Assembly: GCA_025350105.1 (NCBI GenBank)
Contig: JANXYJ010000161.1
Coordinates: forward strand, 1 to 62,096
DNA from: Terriglobia bacterium
GTDB taxonomy: Bacteria; Acidobacteriota; Terriglobia; Bryobacterales; Bryobacteraceae
Direction of reading: 5' to 3'
DNA: 62,096 nucleotides
Shown: positions 42,262 through 52,183 of the stretch, one piece after another
How the letters are laid out: each line of letters opens with the position of its first letter
Position numbering within the stretch: the first letter of the stretch is position 1
Notes under the pieces: generated by a model
What the model saw: only the letters and a program-made list of their open reading frames with translations
What the model was told of the DNA's origin: nothing
The model's database searches: none
Made by a program: the position numbers and the translations under genes

Positions 42262-43080
42262 TCATTTGCCCAAATTTTCCGTCAACTCGATGTAAGTTCC
42301 CCACGGATCGGTGAGGAACGCGATTTTCGTTTTGCTATTGGGAAGCTGTCGCACAGGGATGTCCAGTTTGATGCCTTGCGTTTCCAGCCTGGCTGCAAAC
42401 TCTTCAAGGTTCTTCACATCGAAGCCGATGTGATCGATCACGCGGCCTTTCGTTCCGGCAACTTGCTTGCTTTGATTGAAGGATAAGTTGGTCCCAGGTA
42501 GGTCCGTGGTTTCGATCATGCGCGGCGCGGTTACGCAGGAAACACACGCGCGCTGCCCGGGAACACCGCCAAAGGTTTTCGCGTACCAAGCCTTGGTAGA
42601 CGGAATGTCGGTTGCAAAAAAGTGAATATGATTCATTTGCACCGGTGCTGCTATCGTTGGATCGCCGAACACCTCCAGGCGAATTCCCTCAGGCCCGTTG
42701 ATATAGCCGGAATTCGGGTTTTCGCTTTGGTCAAATTTCAGACCCGCCGCTTGCCACTTTGCGCGCAAACCAGCAAGATCTTTGGCTGCGAAACCAAAAT
42801 GATCCACGATGGAACCAGCGGGAGGGCCCGCCGGTTCTCCTTTACGCATGATGATATAGACGCCGGAAAATTGGACCATGGGAGCGTCGCCGGTTCTCAC
42901 CAACTTCCCTCCCAGCATGGAAACCCAAAAATCCTGCTGAGCCGGCAGATCTTTTACCACCAGATGAATGTGGCCCATGGCCACACCAGCATCATTGGGC
43001 TGTGCCAGTTGCCCGAAAACGCACCCTATGAGAAGGAACGGAGAGGCCAAAAGCAAAAGAGCGAAATTTGTTCTGTGCAT
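42262..43080 (-). CDS. Exported protein with two VOC (glyoxalase-fold) domains
   Basis: 272 residues from ATG 43080. A signal peptide (to about 25, with LLIGC as a possible lipobox) is followed by two VOC modules: about 33-140 (GHIHLVVKDLPAQQDFWVSM, VDHFGFAAKDLAGL, GIRLEVFGDP) and about 145-272 (NHIHFFATDIPSTKAWYAKT, IDHIGFDVKNLEEF, PWGTYIELTEN). Metal-site His and Glu are kept at the expected places. The substrate is unknown. It is the third gene of an operon behind the HpsN-like dehydrogenase and an SDR. Confidence 0.83.
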   Translation of the reverse strand: MHRTNFALLLLASPFLLIGCVFGQLAQPNDAGVAMGHIHLVVKDLPAQQDFWVSMLGGKLVRTGDAPMVQFSGVYIIMRKGEPAGPPAGSIVDHFGFAAKDLAGLRAKWQAAGLKFDQSENPNSGYINGPEGIRLEVFGDPTIAAPVQMNHIHFFATDIPSTKAWYAKTFGGVPGQRACVSCVTAPRMIETTDLPGTNLSFNQSKQVAGTKGRVIDHIGFDVKNLEEFAARLETQGIKLDIPVRQLPNSKTKIAFLTDPWGTYIELTENLGK

Positions 43081-43101
43081 CACGGACCATTACTGTATCA
43101 G

Positions 43102-43848
43102 TTACTTCAGCGGCCGGCCACCATCCACGCTGATGATGGCTCCCGTCGTGAAAGTCAACGTGGTGATGACGGCCCTCACTGTCGCCGCAACTTCATTGGG
43201 AGTTCCCAAACGCCCCAAGGGCGTGCGCGCGGCCTGTTCATCGCGCCAGCTTTGATCCAGGGATTTCACGAATTCCGTGTCCACCAGCGCCGGCGAAACC
43301 GAAACCACGCGAATCCGCGGCGCCAGCGCACGTGCCAACGACTTGGTCATGTTGTCCAGCGCGGCTTTCGATGCACAATAAATCACGTTACTGCCAATGG
43401 CGATCGATCCGGCGGCGGAGGAAAGATTCACCACAACGCCGCCGCCGGTGATCGTGCTCTTTTCCAGAAGAGGCCGGAACGCGCGGACGCTGGCAAATGC
43501 CCCGCGAACGTTGGTGGCCAGAATATCGTCGATCAAAGCATCGTCCAGACCATCCAGGTCTCCATGCGCCACAAAACGCGTGATACCAGCGCAATTCACC
43601 AGCGCATCGCAGCGCCCGTACCGCTCTCCTATACGCTGGGCCAATTGCTTCATCGCATAGCTATCTTTGACCGGCGCAAGCTCCGCTGTGTGACCCGCAC
43701 CGTGTAGCGACTTCGCAAGAGCAAGAGCCGCCTCCGCAGATTTGTTGTACCCCACGACGACACTGAAACCAACCTCGGCCAGCGCCCTGCAAATGGAGCT
43801 GCCAATCCCGCCCGCTCCACCCGTAATCACCGCGACAGGCAGACTCAT
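43102..43848 (-). CDS. Short-chain dehydrogenase/reductase (FabG-like)
   Basis: 248 residues from ATG 43848, which overlaps the upstream stop (ATGA). Glycine motif [16 protein letters not shown] (8-23), NCAGITRF, catalytic Ser in NLSSAAGS and Tyr-x3-Lys in [16 protein letters not shown](P)-dependent alcohol or oxo reductase. The tight coupling to a histidinol-dehydrogenase-family enzyme suggests consecutive oxidations of a polyol or sulfonated diol. Confidence 0.88.
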   Translation of the reverse strand: MSLPVAVITGGAGGIGSSICRALAEVGFSVVVGYNKSAEAALALAKSLHGAGHTAELAPVKDSYAMKQLAQRIGERYGRCDALVNCAGITRFVAHGDLDGLDDALIDDILATNVRGAFASVRAFRPLLEKSTITGGGVVVNLSSAAGSIAIGSNVIYCASKAALDNMTKSLARALAPRIRVVSVSPALVDTEFVKSLDQSWRDEQAARTPLGRLGTPNEVAATVRAVITTLTFTTGAIISVDGGRPLK

Positions 43849-45131
43849 CCCACTTGTTTTCCATAGCGCCGGATGCGCAAATCCGCTTGCTCCTTGTGGC
43901 CGGCGAAATTTTCGATTTCGCACAGCCGGGAACAGTACTCGCCAATCATCGCCGACGCTTCATCCGTTAGCACACGCTGATAGGTGCAGGTCTTCATGAA
44001 CTTGCCTACCCAAAGTCCGCCCGTATAGCGCGCGGCTTTCATGGTCGGCAAGGTGTGATTGGTGCCGATGACTTTGTCGCCGAACGCCACATTGGTTCGA
44101 TGACCCAGGAATAGAGCCCCATAGTTGGTCATGTGGTGCAGGAAATAGTCCGGGTCGCGAGTAAGAATCTGCACATGTTCCGACGCTATGCGGTCACCCT
44201 CCGCCACCATTTCATCGATCGTGTCGCACAGAATGATCTCGCCATTCTTGCTCCAAGCCTCGCGCGCTACTTCAGCCGTCGGCAGCCACGAAAGCAGTTT
44301 GTCGATTGCCACCGGCGTGTTCGCGGCAAGTTCCTTGGAATTCGTCAACAATACGGCAGGGCTTCCGGGACCATGCTCGGCTTGTCCAATCAAATCGACG
44401 GCAGCCATCTCCGCATCGCAGGAATCATCGGCGATGATCAGCGTTTCGGTGGGACCCGCCAATAGATCGATGCCCACTCGCCCGAACAACTGGCGCTTCG
44501 CTTCGGCAACATAAGCATTGCCCGGACCCACGATCATATCCACCGGAGCGATGCTCTCGGTACCTAGCGCCATCGCGGCCACGGCTTGCACTCCGCCCAT
44601 CGCATAAATCTCGTCCGCCCCACCCAGGTGCATCGCGGCAACAATCGCCGGATGGGGCGCGCCCTCAAACGGCGGCGCAGCCGCGATGATTCGCTTTACC
44701 CCCGCTGCCTTGGCCGTCACCACACTCATATGCGCGGAGGCCACCATCGGATAGCGTCCGCCCGGCACATAGCAACCAACACTATTCACAGGAAGGTTCT
44801 TGTGACCCAGCACCACGCCGGGCATGGTCTCCACTTCGATGTCCTTCAACGCCGCCTTTTGCGCCAAGGCGAAATTACGAATCTGGGTCTGCGCAAACTG
44901 AATATCGTCCATCACTTGTTTCGGCAAGCCGCCAAGGCAATCCGCAATCTCGCGCTCGCTCAAACGAAACGATGCGGGCGACCAGCGATCAAACTGCTCC
45001 GAGTACCGTCGCACGGCCTTCTCCCCGTGCGTTTCAATCTCACCAAGAATCGCCTCTACCGTACTGCGAATCTGCACAGTGTTTTCTGCTTTTGCTTCGG
45101 CTGTCTGGCCGCGTTTCAAATGCCGGATCAT
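43845..45131 (-). CDS. Histidinol-dehydrogenase-family enzyme, HpsN-like (sulfopropanediol-type) rather than biosynthetic HisD
   Basis: 428 residues from ATG 45131 (GGAGAAC upstream). Family motifs: [39 protein letters not shown] and [14 protein letters not shown], with zinc-site Gln/His in [10 protein letters not shown]. The late segment [20 protein letters not shown], followed by FMKTCTYQ, matches what I recall of HpsN (sulfopropanediol 3-dehydrogenase) rather than HisD's 'GPNHVLPT..ARF'. No his genes are nearby. It leads an operon with an SDR and an exported VOC protein, which supports a catabolic role. An alternative is a true HisD. Confidence 0.85.
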   Translation of the reverse strand: MIRHLKRGQTAEAKAENTVQIRSTVEAILGEIETHGEKAVRRYSEQFDRWSPASFRLSEREIADCLGGLPKQVMDDIQFAQTQIRNFALAQKAALKDIEVETMPGVVLGHKNLPVNSVGCYVPGGRYPMVASAHMSVVTAKAAGVKRIIAAAPPFEGAPHPAIVAAMHLGGADEIYAMGGVQAVAAMALGTESIAPVDMIVGPGNAYVAEAKRQLFGRVGIDLLAGPTETLIIADDSCDAEMAAVDLIGQAEHGPGSPAVLLTNSKELAANTPVAIDKLLSWLPTAEVAREAWSKNGEIILCDTIDEMVAEGDRIASEHVQILTRDPDYFLHHMTNYGALFLGHRTNVAFGDKVIGTNHTLPTMKAARYTGGLWVGKFMKTCTYQRVLTDEASAMIGEYCSRLCEIENFAGHKEQADLRIRRYGKQVG

Positions 45132-45216
45132 CGAACGTTGTTCTCCTGTAATAAATAGCTTAGTCCAAGACCAAATTGCCATTGACGCGCAGATGCTCAC
45201 ACGCTAATAATGATTG

Positions 45217-45669
45217 ATGAAACCAACACCCAAGGACTGGCCGCGGCTTTCTTCAGCTGTCTACTACGAAGATGCAGCGAAAGCGATTGATTGGCTATGC
45301 AAAGCCTTCGGTTTTCAGGTCCGCCTGAAAGTGGAAGGCGAAGACGGGCGCATCATGCACAGCGAACTCACTTACGGTGAGGCGCTGATCATGCCCGCGC
45401 AAAGCGGCCCGAACCCAAACCACCCTGGATTTCCGCCGGCCGCGCATCCCCGCGGAATCCAAGGCGCGAACACACAAAGCCTGATGCTGTTTGTGGACGA
45501 CGTGAATGCGCATTGCGAACACGCCCGCTCCAATGGGGCTACCATCATCGACGAACCGAAGCTGCACGACTACGGTCCCGACTATTGGGCCGATAGGAGC
45601 TACGGGGCGCTGGATCTCGATGGCCACCTGTGGTGGTTCACCGAGCGTGTCCGCGATCCGCAAAAATAG
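45217..45669 (+). CDS. VOC (glyoxalase/bleomycin-resistance) family protein, PhnB-like
   Basis: 150 residues from ATG 45217. Single glyoxalase-fold protein: RLSSAVYYEDAAKAIDWLC, HSELTYGEALIMP, SLMLFVDDVNAH and WADRSYGALDLDGHLWWF. PhnB/YdhR-like members lack a firm function. TAATAATG lies close upstream, again with a short leader. It is a cytoplasmic stand-alone gene converging on ppdK, with a terminator between. Confidence 0.83.
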   Translation: MKPTPKDWPRLSSAVYYEDAAKAIDWLCKAFGFQVRLKVEGEDGRIMHSELTYGEALIMPAQSGPNPNHPGFPPAAHPRGIQGANTQSLMLFVDDVNAHCEHARSNGATIIDEPKLHDYGPDYWADRSYGALDLDGHLWWFTERVRDPQK

Positions 45670-45675
45670 CGCCGT

Positions 45676-45713
45676 AAAAAGGGCACGGGACAAGCCTTGG
45701 CCGCTTGCCCCGT
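45676..45713 (-). terminator. Factor-independent terminator after ppdK
   Basis: ACGGGGCAAGC pairs with GCTTGTCCCGT with one mismatch (45685-45695 with 45703-45713), followed on the minus strand after GCCC by TTTTT (45680-45676). It would end the long glyQ-glyS-ppdK transcript. Confidence 0.65.
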
Positions 45714-45737
45714 CTTGCGATCCATTGAAACAAACGA

Positions 45738-48470
45738 TTACGCCGTCCGCGTACTCTCGCTCTTATCGCCACCGCCAGAGGCAATTGCCGCCTGCGCCGC
45801 CGCCAACCTTGCAATGGGCACCCGATAAGGCGAGCACGAAACGTAGTTCATGCCCACGCGATAGCAGAATTCCACCGAACTGGGTTCACCGCCATGTTCG
45901 CCGCAAATACCGATTTCGATATCCGGACGCGTCGAACGGCCCAGTTTGATGGCCATTTCGATCACCTTGCCTACACCCTCCTGATCGATCGCGGCAAACG
46001 GATCGGCCTTGAAGATCTTCAGGTTTTCGTATTCCTTGGAGAACTTCGTGTAGTCGTCGCGGGAAAGCCCCATCGTGGTCTGCGTCAAATCATTGGTGCC
46101 GAAGCTGAAAAATTCAGCGTGCTCCGCCACCTTATCCGCGGTTAATGCAGCCCGCGGAATTTCAATCATAGTGCCGATCAGGTAATGCAGGTCGCTCATA
46201 CCCGCTGCGCTCAGTACTTCTTTGGCAACGCGCTCCACGATGGCTTTCTGGTGTTCCAATTCCTTGGCGCTGCCCACCAACGGGATCATCACTTCCGGGA
46301 TCACCTTCACGCCCTTCTTGGCCACCTGTACCGCGGCTTCGAAAATCGCACGAGCTTGCATCTCGGTGATTTCGGGATAGGTAATTCCTAAACGGCAGCC
46401 GCGATGGCCCAGCATCGGATTGAACTCGTGCAGTTCTTCCACCCGTTCCAGCAGCTCTGGCAATTTCTTCTTCAAATCACCAACCGAGATGCGATACTTC
46501 TCCGACATCTCCTTCTTCAGTTTCTTATCGGCATGTGGCAGACGCGCCAAATCCACCATCAGGTCTTCGCGTTTGGGAAGAAATTCGTGCAGCGGCGGAT
46601 CCAGCGTGCGGATCACCACCGGGAATCCGTCCATGGACGTAAACAAACCCGCGAAATCCTTGCGCTGCATCGGGAGCAGCTTCAGTAGCACTTTCTTGCG
46701 CGATTTTTCATCGCGCGCCAGAATCATCGCCTGCATGAAGGGAATACGATCCTCGGCGAAGAACATATGCTCCGTCCGGCACAGGCCAATACCTTCGGCG
46801 CCGAACAACCGTGCGGCCTTTGCGTCGCGAGGAATATCAGCGTTTGCGCGAACGCCAAAACCACCACGGAATTCGTCGGCCCACTTCATCAATTTTCCGA
46901 AGTAAGACGAATTCGGATCCGGCTCATTGGTCTGCGCCTTCCCCAAATAGACGTTCGCCGTCGTGCCGTCGATGGAAATCCAATCGCCTTCCTTCACCGT
47001 GATCTTGCCGACCTTGAACGCCTTGTCGCGCTCGCTAATCGTGATCGATCCCGCACCCACAATGCACGGCCGCCCCATCCCGCGTGCCACCACGGCTGCG
47101 TGACTGCTCTTGCCGCCCACCGCCGTTAGAATGCCCTTCGCCACGTCCATGCCGTGAATATCATCGGGCGTAGTTTCTTTGCGAACCAAAATCACCGGGC
47201 CATGCTTGGACAACTCCACCGCATCGTCCGCACTGAATGCCGCTCGGCCCACCGCCGCGCCGGGCGAGGCTGCAATCCCATTCGCCACCATCGTCAGACT
47301 CTTCAGCGACTTGGCATCGAATACCGGGTGCAGCAATTGATCCAACTGATTAGGAGCCACCCGCAACACGGCTTCCTTTTTATCGATCATGCCTTCTTCG
47401 GCCATCTCCACCGCAACGCGAACCGCCGCCGGACCGGTGCGCTTACCGTTGCGGGTTTGCAGCATGTACAGCGTGCCGTCCTCGATGGTGAACTCGAAGT
47501 CCTGCATGTCACGGTAATGGCGTTCCAGGCTGTCGGTGATGTCACGCAGCTGTTTATACGCGGCGGGCATGATCTTTTCCAGATCGTGAATTGGCTGCGG
47601 CGTGCGGATACCCGCAACAACGTCTTCGCCTTGCGCGTTCACCAGAAATTCGCCGTAGAAAATCTTCTCGCCGGTAGCAGGATCGCGCGTAAAGCCCACC
47701 CCGGTGGCCGAAGTGTCGCCCAAGTTGCCGAACACCATTGCCTGCACGTTCGCCGCCGTGCCGATTTCATCCGGAATCTTTTCCATCTTGCGATAGTAGG
47801 ACGCCTTCGGATTCCACCAGGAGCGGAACACCGCATCGCGCGACATCGTCAACTGCTCGTGCGCGTCCTGCGGAAACGGCTTCTTGGTTTCCTTCTGCAC
47901 CAGCTTCTTGTAGTCTTCGATGATCGCCTGCAGGTCCTTTGCCGTCAGGTCCGTGTCCGCCTTTACCTTGGCCTTGTGCTTGCGGCTATCGAAGATGTGG
48001 TCGAACTTTTCCATATCCATGTTCAGCGCCACTTGGCCGAACATCTGAATGAAGCGCCGGTAGGAATCGTAGGCGAAACGCGGATTGCCCGTCAGCTTCG
48101 CCAAACCCTCAGTCGTTTCGTCGTTCAACCCCAAATTTAGAATCGTGTTCATCATGCCCGGCATCGAAAACTTGGCGCCGGAACGCACGCTCACCAGCAG
48201 CGGGTTCTTCGCATCCCCCAACTTCTTGCCGATCTGTTCTTCCAGCTTTTCCAGGGCCTTCAACACTTGGCCATTGATTTCTTCCGGAACGCTGTTCTTG
48301 TTCTCAAAGTAGATGTTGCAGACTTCGGTGGAAATCGTAAAGCCCGGAGGCACCGGCACGCCAGCCTTGCACATCTCCGCCAGGCCGCTGCCCTTGCCTC
48401 CCAGAATTTCTTTCATCTTGCCGTCGCCATCGGCCGTACCGCCGCCGAAGCTATAAACGTAATTTTTCAT
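45738..48470 (-). CDS. ppdK: Pyruvate, phosphate dikinase
   Basis: 910 residues from ATG 48470 (MKNYVYSFGGG). Interconverts pyruvate, ATP and phosphate with PEP, AMP and pyrophosphate. Domains: ATP-grasp (GGKGSGLAEMCKAGVPVPPG), phosphohistidine domain (TAVGGKSSHAAVVARGMGRP) and PEP-binding TIM barrel (GAEGIGLCRTEHMF, SFGTNDLTQTT, GICGEHGGEPSSV). All catalytic motifs are present, though the His motif has KS where MT is usual. It follows glyS by 24 bp in the same operon, an arrangement I recall from alphaproteobacteria. Confidence 0.96.
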   Translation of the reverse strand: MKNYVYSFGGGTADGDGKMKEILGGKGSGLAEMCKAGVPVPPGFTISTEVCNIYFENKNSVPEEINGQVLKALEKLEEQIGKKLGDAKNPLLVSVRSGAKFSMPGMMNTILNLGLNDETTEGLAKLTGNPRFAYDSYRRFIQMFGQVALNMDMEKFDHIFDSRKHKAKVKADTDLTAKDLQAIIEDYKKLVQKETKKPFPQDAHEQLTMSRDAVFRSWWNPKASYYRKMEKIPDEIGTAANVQAMVFGNLGDTSATGVGFTRDPATGEKIFYGEFLVNAQGEDVVAGIRTPQPIHDLEKIMPAAYKQLRDITDSLERHYRDMQDFEFTIEDGTLYMLQTRNGKRTGPAAVRVAVEMAEEGMIDKKEAVLRVAPNQLDQLLHPVFDAKSLKSLTMVANGIAASPGAAVGRAAFSADDAVELSKHGPVILVRKETTPDDIHGMDVAKGILTAVGGKSSHAAVVARGMGRPCIVGAGSITISERDKAFKVGKITVKEGDWISIDGTTANVYLGKAQTNEPDPNSSYFGKLMKWADEFRGGFGVRANADIPRDAKAARLFGAEGIGLCRTEHMFFAEDRIPFMQAMILARDEKSRKKVLLKLLPMQRKDFAGLFTSMDGFPVVIRTLDPPLHEFLPKREDLMVDLARLPHADKKLKKEMSEKYRISVGDLKKKLPELLERVEELHEFNPMLGHRGCRLGITYPEITEMQARAIFEAAVQVAKKGVKVIPEVMIPLVGSAKELEHQKAIVERVAKEVLSAAGMSDLHYLIGTMIEIPRAALTADKVAEHAEFFSFGTNDLTQTTMGLSRDDYTKFSKEYENLKIFKADPFAAIDQEGVGKVIEMAIKLGRSTRPDIEIGICGEHGGEPSSVEFCYRVGMNYVSCSPYRVPIARLAAAQAAIASGGGDKSESTRTA

Positions 48471-48494
48471 GATTGCGATTGGTCTCCTAGACAC

Positions 48495-50465
48495 TCAAAC
48501 TACAGGTTGATTGGGCGTCAGTTGATGGGACGCCGGTTGATTCGATGTCACGATCTCCGAAAAATCGGCAATCGTCGAGAACTCGGTCAATAGGCTGTGC
48601 AACAAGGTCAGCCGGTTGGTTCGGACAGCGGGGTCCTTGGCATTTACCAAGACACTGTCGAAAAACGTATCGACGGCCGGACGCAGCGACGCCACGCCCT
48701 GCAAGGCTTGTTGATAGCTTTCGCCCTTCACACGATCACGCACTTGCGTGAAGGCCGTGTGCAATTCCGCCTCCGGCCCTGGTTCTAACAGGGACGGCAG
48801 AATCATCGGCCCGGGCCTAACATCTGCCTGCTTTAAGATGTTCTGAATTCGTTTGAAACTGGCCGCCAGCGGTTCGAAATTCTCCGTCGGACGCACCGCC
48901 GCCAGCGCCGTCAACCGCGCTTCGGCATCCGCAATGGTTCCCACCCCGGAGGCCAGCACGGCATTTACTTCGTCGTACTTGAAGCCGCTAATTTCCCGGA
49001 AATAGTATTTCAGGCGCTCCAGCAAAAACTCTCGCAGAGTGCCATCCGCCAGATCGTTCAACTTGTAGTCCAGCTTAGCTTCGGCAAGAATTTTGATGAC
49101 ACCCTGCGCCGCACGCCGCAGCGCGAATGGATCTTTCGAACCCGTCGGCATCAAGCCAACCCGGAAACACTGCTGCAGAGTATCGAGCTTATCCGCCAAC
49201 GCCACCAGTTGCCCTCCCTGAGTGGAGGGAATCGAATCGTCCATACTTAGCGGTTTGTAGTGTTCGTACACCGCCCGCCACACCGGTTCCGGTTCGCCCT
49301 GTGCTTTGCAGTAAAGGCCACCGACAATGCCTTGCAGGTCGGTAAACTCTTTAACCATCTCCGTCGTCAGATCCGCCTTGCATAACCAGGCCGCGCTCTG
49401 GGCGTCCGCATCGCCGCCCAATTGCGCCACCAAAGCCTTCACGCGCTCGGTCTTGAAATAATACGATCCCAGCTTGGCGTGAAACGTTACTCGGTCCAAA
49501 TCCGCCACCCGGTCTACCAACGCCCGCTGCGAATCCGCATTCCAGAAAAACTGCGCGTCGTTGAATCGGGCTTTCAGAACCCTCTCGTTTCCCTTTTTAA
49601 CCAGACCATCGGGATCGCCGCTGGTGTTCATCACCGCCACGAAATGGTTTGCCAAATCTCCCGAAGTCTTCTCTACGGAGAAATACTTCTGATGATGGCG
49701 CATCACCTCGGTCAGCACTTCCGCCGGCAGATCCAAATACGCGGGATCGAAATCGCCTTTGATCGCGGTCGGGTACTCGGTGATGTAGGTAAGCGTCTCC
49801 AATAACTCTGGATCAAGCTTCGCGTTCAACGCAGCAGTTTCCACCTGAATCTTTTTACGCCGTTCATCTGACGATAGAATGACGAAACTTTTGCGCAGCC
49901 CGCTTTCGTAGTTTGCCGTGGTCACCGGAATGTTCTTCGAACCCAGCACGCGATGGCCTCGCGTAACACTTCCACTTTTGACGCCAGCAATCTCAAAAGG
50001 AACCACTTGCTCTCCGAGCAAAGCCACAATCCAACGGATCGGCCGGATAAACCGAGGACCCGTCTTCCCGCCCGTCCAGAACATCGTCTTGGGCCATTGA
50101 AGGCCCAAAATTGTCTGCGGAAGCGTCTCCGCCAGAAGGTCCAGCACCGCGCGCCCCGGGACTTCCTTGCGCAACTCGTAGTATTCGCCAACCTTGGCCA
50201 GCGCCGAAAGCTCCACGCCTTGTTTCTTGGCGAAGCCCGCCGCAGCCTTATCGCCGGCGGACAGCGGCGGTCCTTTGATGACCTGCACTTCGTCCGGCGT
50301 ACGTTCCGGCACACCCGTGGCCCGCACCACCAACCGCCGCGGCGTGGCATCCACCCTGAGCTTCGCGCCGAACAGGTCCATTTTCGACAACTGCTCTAGC
50401 GCCGCCGGAATCATCCAGTGCGGAATCTCTTCTGACCCAATCTCCAACAGGAAGTCGAGGCTCAT
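48495..50465 (-). CDS. glyS: Glycyl-tRNA synthetase beta subunit
   Basis: 656 residues from ATG 50465, which overlaps the glyQ stop (ATGA). Begins with [20 protein letters not shown], typical of GlyS; motifs [56 protein letters not shown] and [11 protein letters not shown] are all present. It forms the alpha2-beta2 enzyme with GlyQ and recognises tRNA-Gly. The last 18 residues, after FSEIVTS, come from a degenerate 15-bp repeat ([15 protein letters not shown]) and are not part of the family core. Confidence 0.96.
   Translation of the reverse strand: MSLDFLLEIGSEEIPHWMIPAALEQLSKMDLFGAKLRVDATPRRLVVRATGVPERTPDEVQVIKGPPLSAGDKAAAGFAKKQGVELSALAKVGEYYELRKEVPGRAVLDLLAETLPQTILGLQWPKTMFWTGGKTGPRFIRPIRWIVALLGEQVVPFEIAGVKSGSVTRGHRVLGSKNIPVTTANYESGLRKSFVILSSDERRKKIQVETAALNAKLDPELLETLTYITEYPTAIKGDFDPAYLDLPAEVLTEVMRHHQKYFSVEKTSGDLANHFVAVMNTSGDPDGLVKKGNERVLKARFNDAQFFWNADSQRALVDRVADLDRVTFHAKLGSYYFKTERVKALVAQLGGDADAQSAAWLCKADLTTEMVKEFTDLQGIVGGLYCKAQGEPEPVWRAVYEHYKPLSMDDSIPSTQGGQLVALADKLDTLQQCFRVGLMPTGSKDPFALRRAAQGVIKILAEAKLDYKLNDLADGTLREFLLERLKYYFREISGFKYDEVNAVLASGVGTIADAEARLTALAAVRPTENFEPLAASFKRIQNILKQADVRPGPMILPSLLEPGPEAELHTAFTQVRDRVKGESYQQALQGVASLRPAVDTFFDSVLVNAKDPAVRTNRLTLLHSLLTEFSTIADFSEIVTSNQPASHQLTPNQPVV
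48506..48550. repeat. Degenerate 15-bp tandem repeat, three copies, encoding the GlyS tail
   Basis: GTTGATTGGGCGTCA (48506-48520), GTTGATGGGACGCCG (48521-48535) and GTTGATTCGATGTCA (48536-48550). On the minus strand they encode the terminal [13 protein letters not shown] pattern, keeping frame because the unit is 15 bp. Confidence 0.7.
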
Positions 50466-51376
50466 GCGCAGCCCTCCCGCTTTATGGGAACCACGTTTTG
50501 TTGATCCACCCAAATCCTGGCAGTCCCCACCGCCAAGTCGCGCACCCGTTTGATGACCCCAACCCGTTCCGTCACGGAGATCGCCCCACGCGCATCCAGC
50601 AGGTTAAACAAATTCGAACACTTCAGCACTTGGTCGTAAGTAGGCAGCACGGGAAATCGCTCTTTCTCCTTTGACTCCTCGTACTTAGCCAACAATTCCT
50701 TACATTCTGCTTCATGTTCACCCAACAGCCGCCACAGCCGGTCTACATTCGCCATTTCAAAGTTGTAGACCGAGAATTGCTGCTCGTCTTTCAGGCGAAC
50801 ATCGGCGTAATGAACGACCCCGTTTTCGTTACGGGTCCATTCGATGTCATACACGCTTTCCACACCTTGCAGAAACGCCGTCAGCCGCTCCAGCCCGTAG
50901 GTGATTTCCGCCGGAACCAGATCCAAATCGATGCCTCCACACTGTTGGAAATAGGTAAACTGGGTGATCTCCATCCCATCCAGCATCACCTGCCAACCAA
51001 TGCCCCAGGCGCCCAAAGTCGGCGATTCCCAGTTGTCTTCTTCGAACTTGATGTCGTGCTTGGAAAGATCGATGCCAATCGCTTCCAAACTTCCCAAATA
51101 CTGATCCAGCACGTCCTCCGGCGCCGGCTTCAGAATCACCTGCAACTGCTGATGCTTGTACAAGCGATTGGGATTTTCGCCATAACGCCCATCGGCGGGG
51201 CGGCGGCTGGGTTGAACATAAGCCACGCGATATGGTTTAGGACCCAAAACGCGCAAAAATGTTTCCGGACACATGGTCCCGGCGCCAACTTCGACGTCGT
51301 AGGGTTCTTGAATGATCGCCCCACGCTCGTCCCAGTAGCGTTTGAGTTTGAAAAGAGTTTGCTGGAAGGAATCCAT
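50462..51376 (-). CDS. glyQ: Glycyl-tRNA synthetase alpha subunit
   Basis: 304 residues of class II aminoacyl-tRNA synthetase. Family motifs: [59 protein letters not shown] and '[20 protein letters not shown]' are near identical to known GlyQ. It binds glycine and ATP. The start follows recO by 24 bp, and its stop overlaps the glyS start. Normal length. Confidence 0.97.
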   Translation of the reverse strand: MDSFQQTLFKLKRYWDERGAIIQEPYDVEVGAGTMCPETFLRVLGPKPYRVAYVQPSRRPADGRYGENPNRLYKHQQLQVILKPAPEDVLDQYLGSLEAIGIDLSKHDIKFEEDNWESPTLGAWGIGWQVMLDGMEITQFTYFQQCGGIDLDLVPAEITYGLERLTAFLQGVESVYDIEWTRNENGVVHYADVRLKDEQQFSVYNFEMANVDRLWRLLGEHEAECKELLAKYEESKEKERFPVLPTYDQVLKCSNLFNLLDARGAISVTERVGVIKRVRDLAVGTARIWVDQQNVVPIKREGCA

Positions 51377-51400
51377 CTTAATGTGTTTCGTATAAAACGA

Positions 51401-52036
51401 CTACAGCGCCTCAATCACTGGCACCGTCAAAAATCGCCGTTCCACGTGTTGCTCCAAGGCTCGAACCAAAGCCCGGCGTAAATCGCTCGCGGTGGCCTTG
51501 GACCACTCCCGCGGAGCCAGCGCGTCAATCGGTTTCTCAAACATCTCGCCGACAATTTCCACTGTCTGGTCGCTCACGCGAGTCTCAGGCCAAATCCCCG
51601 CCAGTCGCACCGCCCACACGGAAAAATAGCAGATCGCGCACCACGGGTCGCCGCCACCGCGCAAATGCTCAAGCAATGACGCCAGCAAGCGGAAAAACTT
51701 TTCGTTGGGTTCATGTGAAGGCAGCAGGTGATCGGTCACTTCTGTGAAATAATCCAGCACCACGCTGCGCGAATAATCGCCCGCCAAAGCGAATTGCGAC
51801 TCCATCACCTCGCAACCTGAAAGACTCACCAGCTCTGCGTTCTCCTTCTGAAAGTAGGACATCTGAACCCGGGTCAGCCGCTCCAAACCCGAACCAAACG
51901 GACCCTTAGGTTTGCGGGCTCGCCGCGCCACACCGCGCAGCCGCCCCTGATCCCGGGTAAAAAAACTGACAATCAGATCCGCCTCCCGGAACGGGTACGT
52001 GCGTAGAACAAAGCTCTCGCTCACCCGCGCGGGCAT
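51401..52036 (-). CDS. recO: DNA repair protein RecO, apparently without its zinc finger
   Basis: 211 residues from ATG 52036. The N-terminal OB fold is clear: ESFVLRTYPFREADLIVSFF, DQGRLRGVARRARKPKGPFG. The helical middle carries HLLPSHEPNEKFFRLLASLL and VWAVRLAGIWPE. RecO helps load RecA by annealing and clearing SSB. Most relatives have a CxxC-CxxC zinc site just after the G-x-x-P-x-L segment; here GIWPETRVSDQTVEI runs straight on and no such cysteines are seen. A WCAIC lies earlier, in a helix. The protein is shorter than usual, fitting loss of that insert. Confidence 0.85.
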   Translation of the reverse strand: MPARVSESFVLRTYPFREADLIVSFFTRDQGRLRGVARRARKPKGPFGSGLERLTRVQMSYFQKENAELVSLSGCEVMESQFALAGDYSRSVVLDYFTEVTDHLLPSHEPNEKFFRLLASLLEHLRGGGDPWCAICYFSVWAVRLAGIWPETRVSDQTVEIVGEMFEKPIDALAPREWSKATASDLRRALVRALEQHVERRFLTVPVIEAL

Positions 52037-52183
52037 AAATTCGGCGTAATAGTTCAGGGTAACATGAGCGGGGTGAATCAAGTATTACAGGCGAGTACGA
52101 TGGCTAGCGCTCGCTGTGCCCATCAGCACACAGTACCCGTTGCCTCCGAAACCTGCTCCACCGCCACCAAAGAAAAAGTAACG

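Noticed and set aside
42622-43707. Plus-strand open frame of 361 codons
   Set aside because: Antisense to the VOC and SDR genes, both with clear family motifs; a typical GC-driven shadow.
47154-48140. Plus-strand open frame of 328 codons
   Set aside because: Antisense to ppdK, whose motifs are intact across the region.
52083-52183. Possible small gene between recO and the MFS gene
   Set aside because: Frames on both strands are short, lack a ribosome site and read as low-complexity Gly or Arg/Trp stretches.
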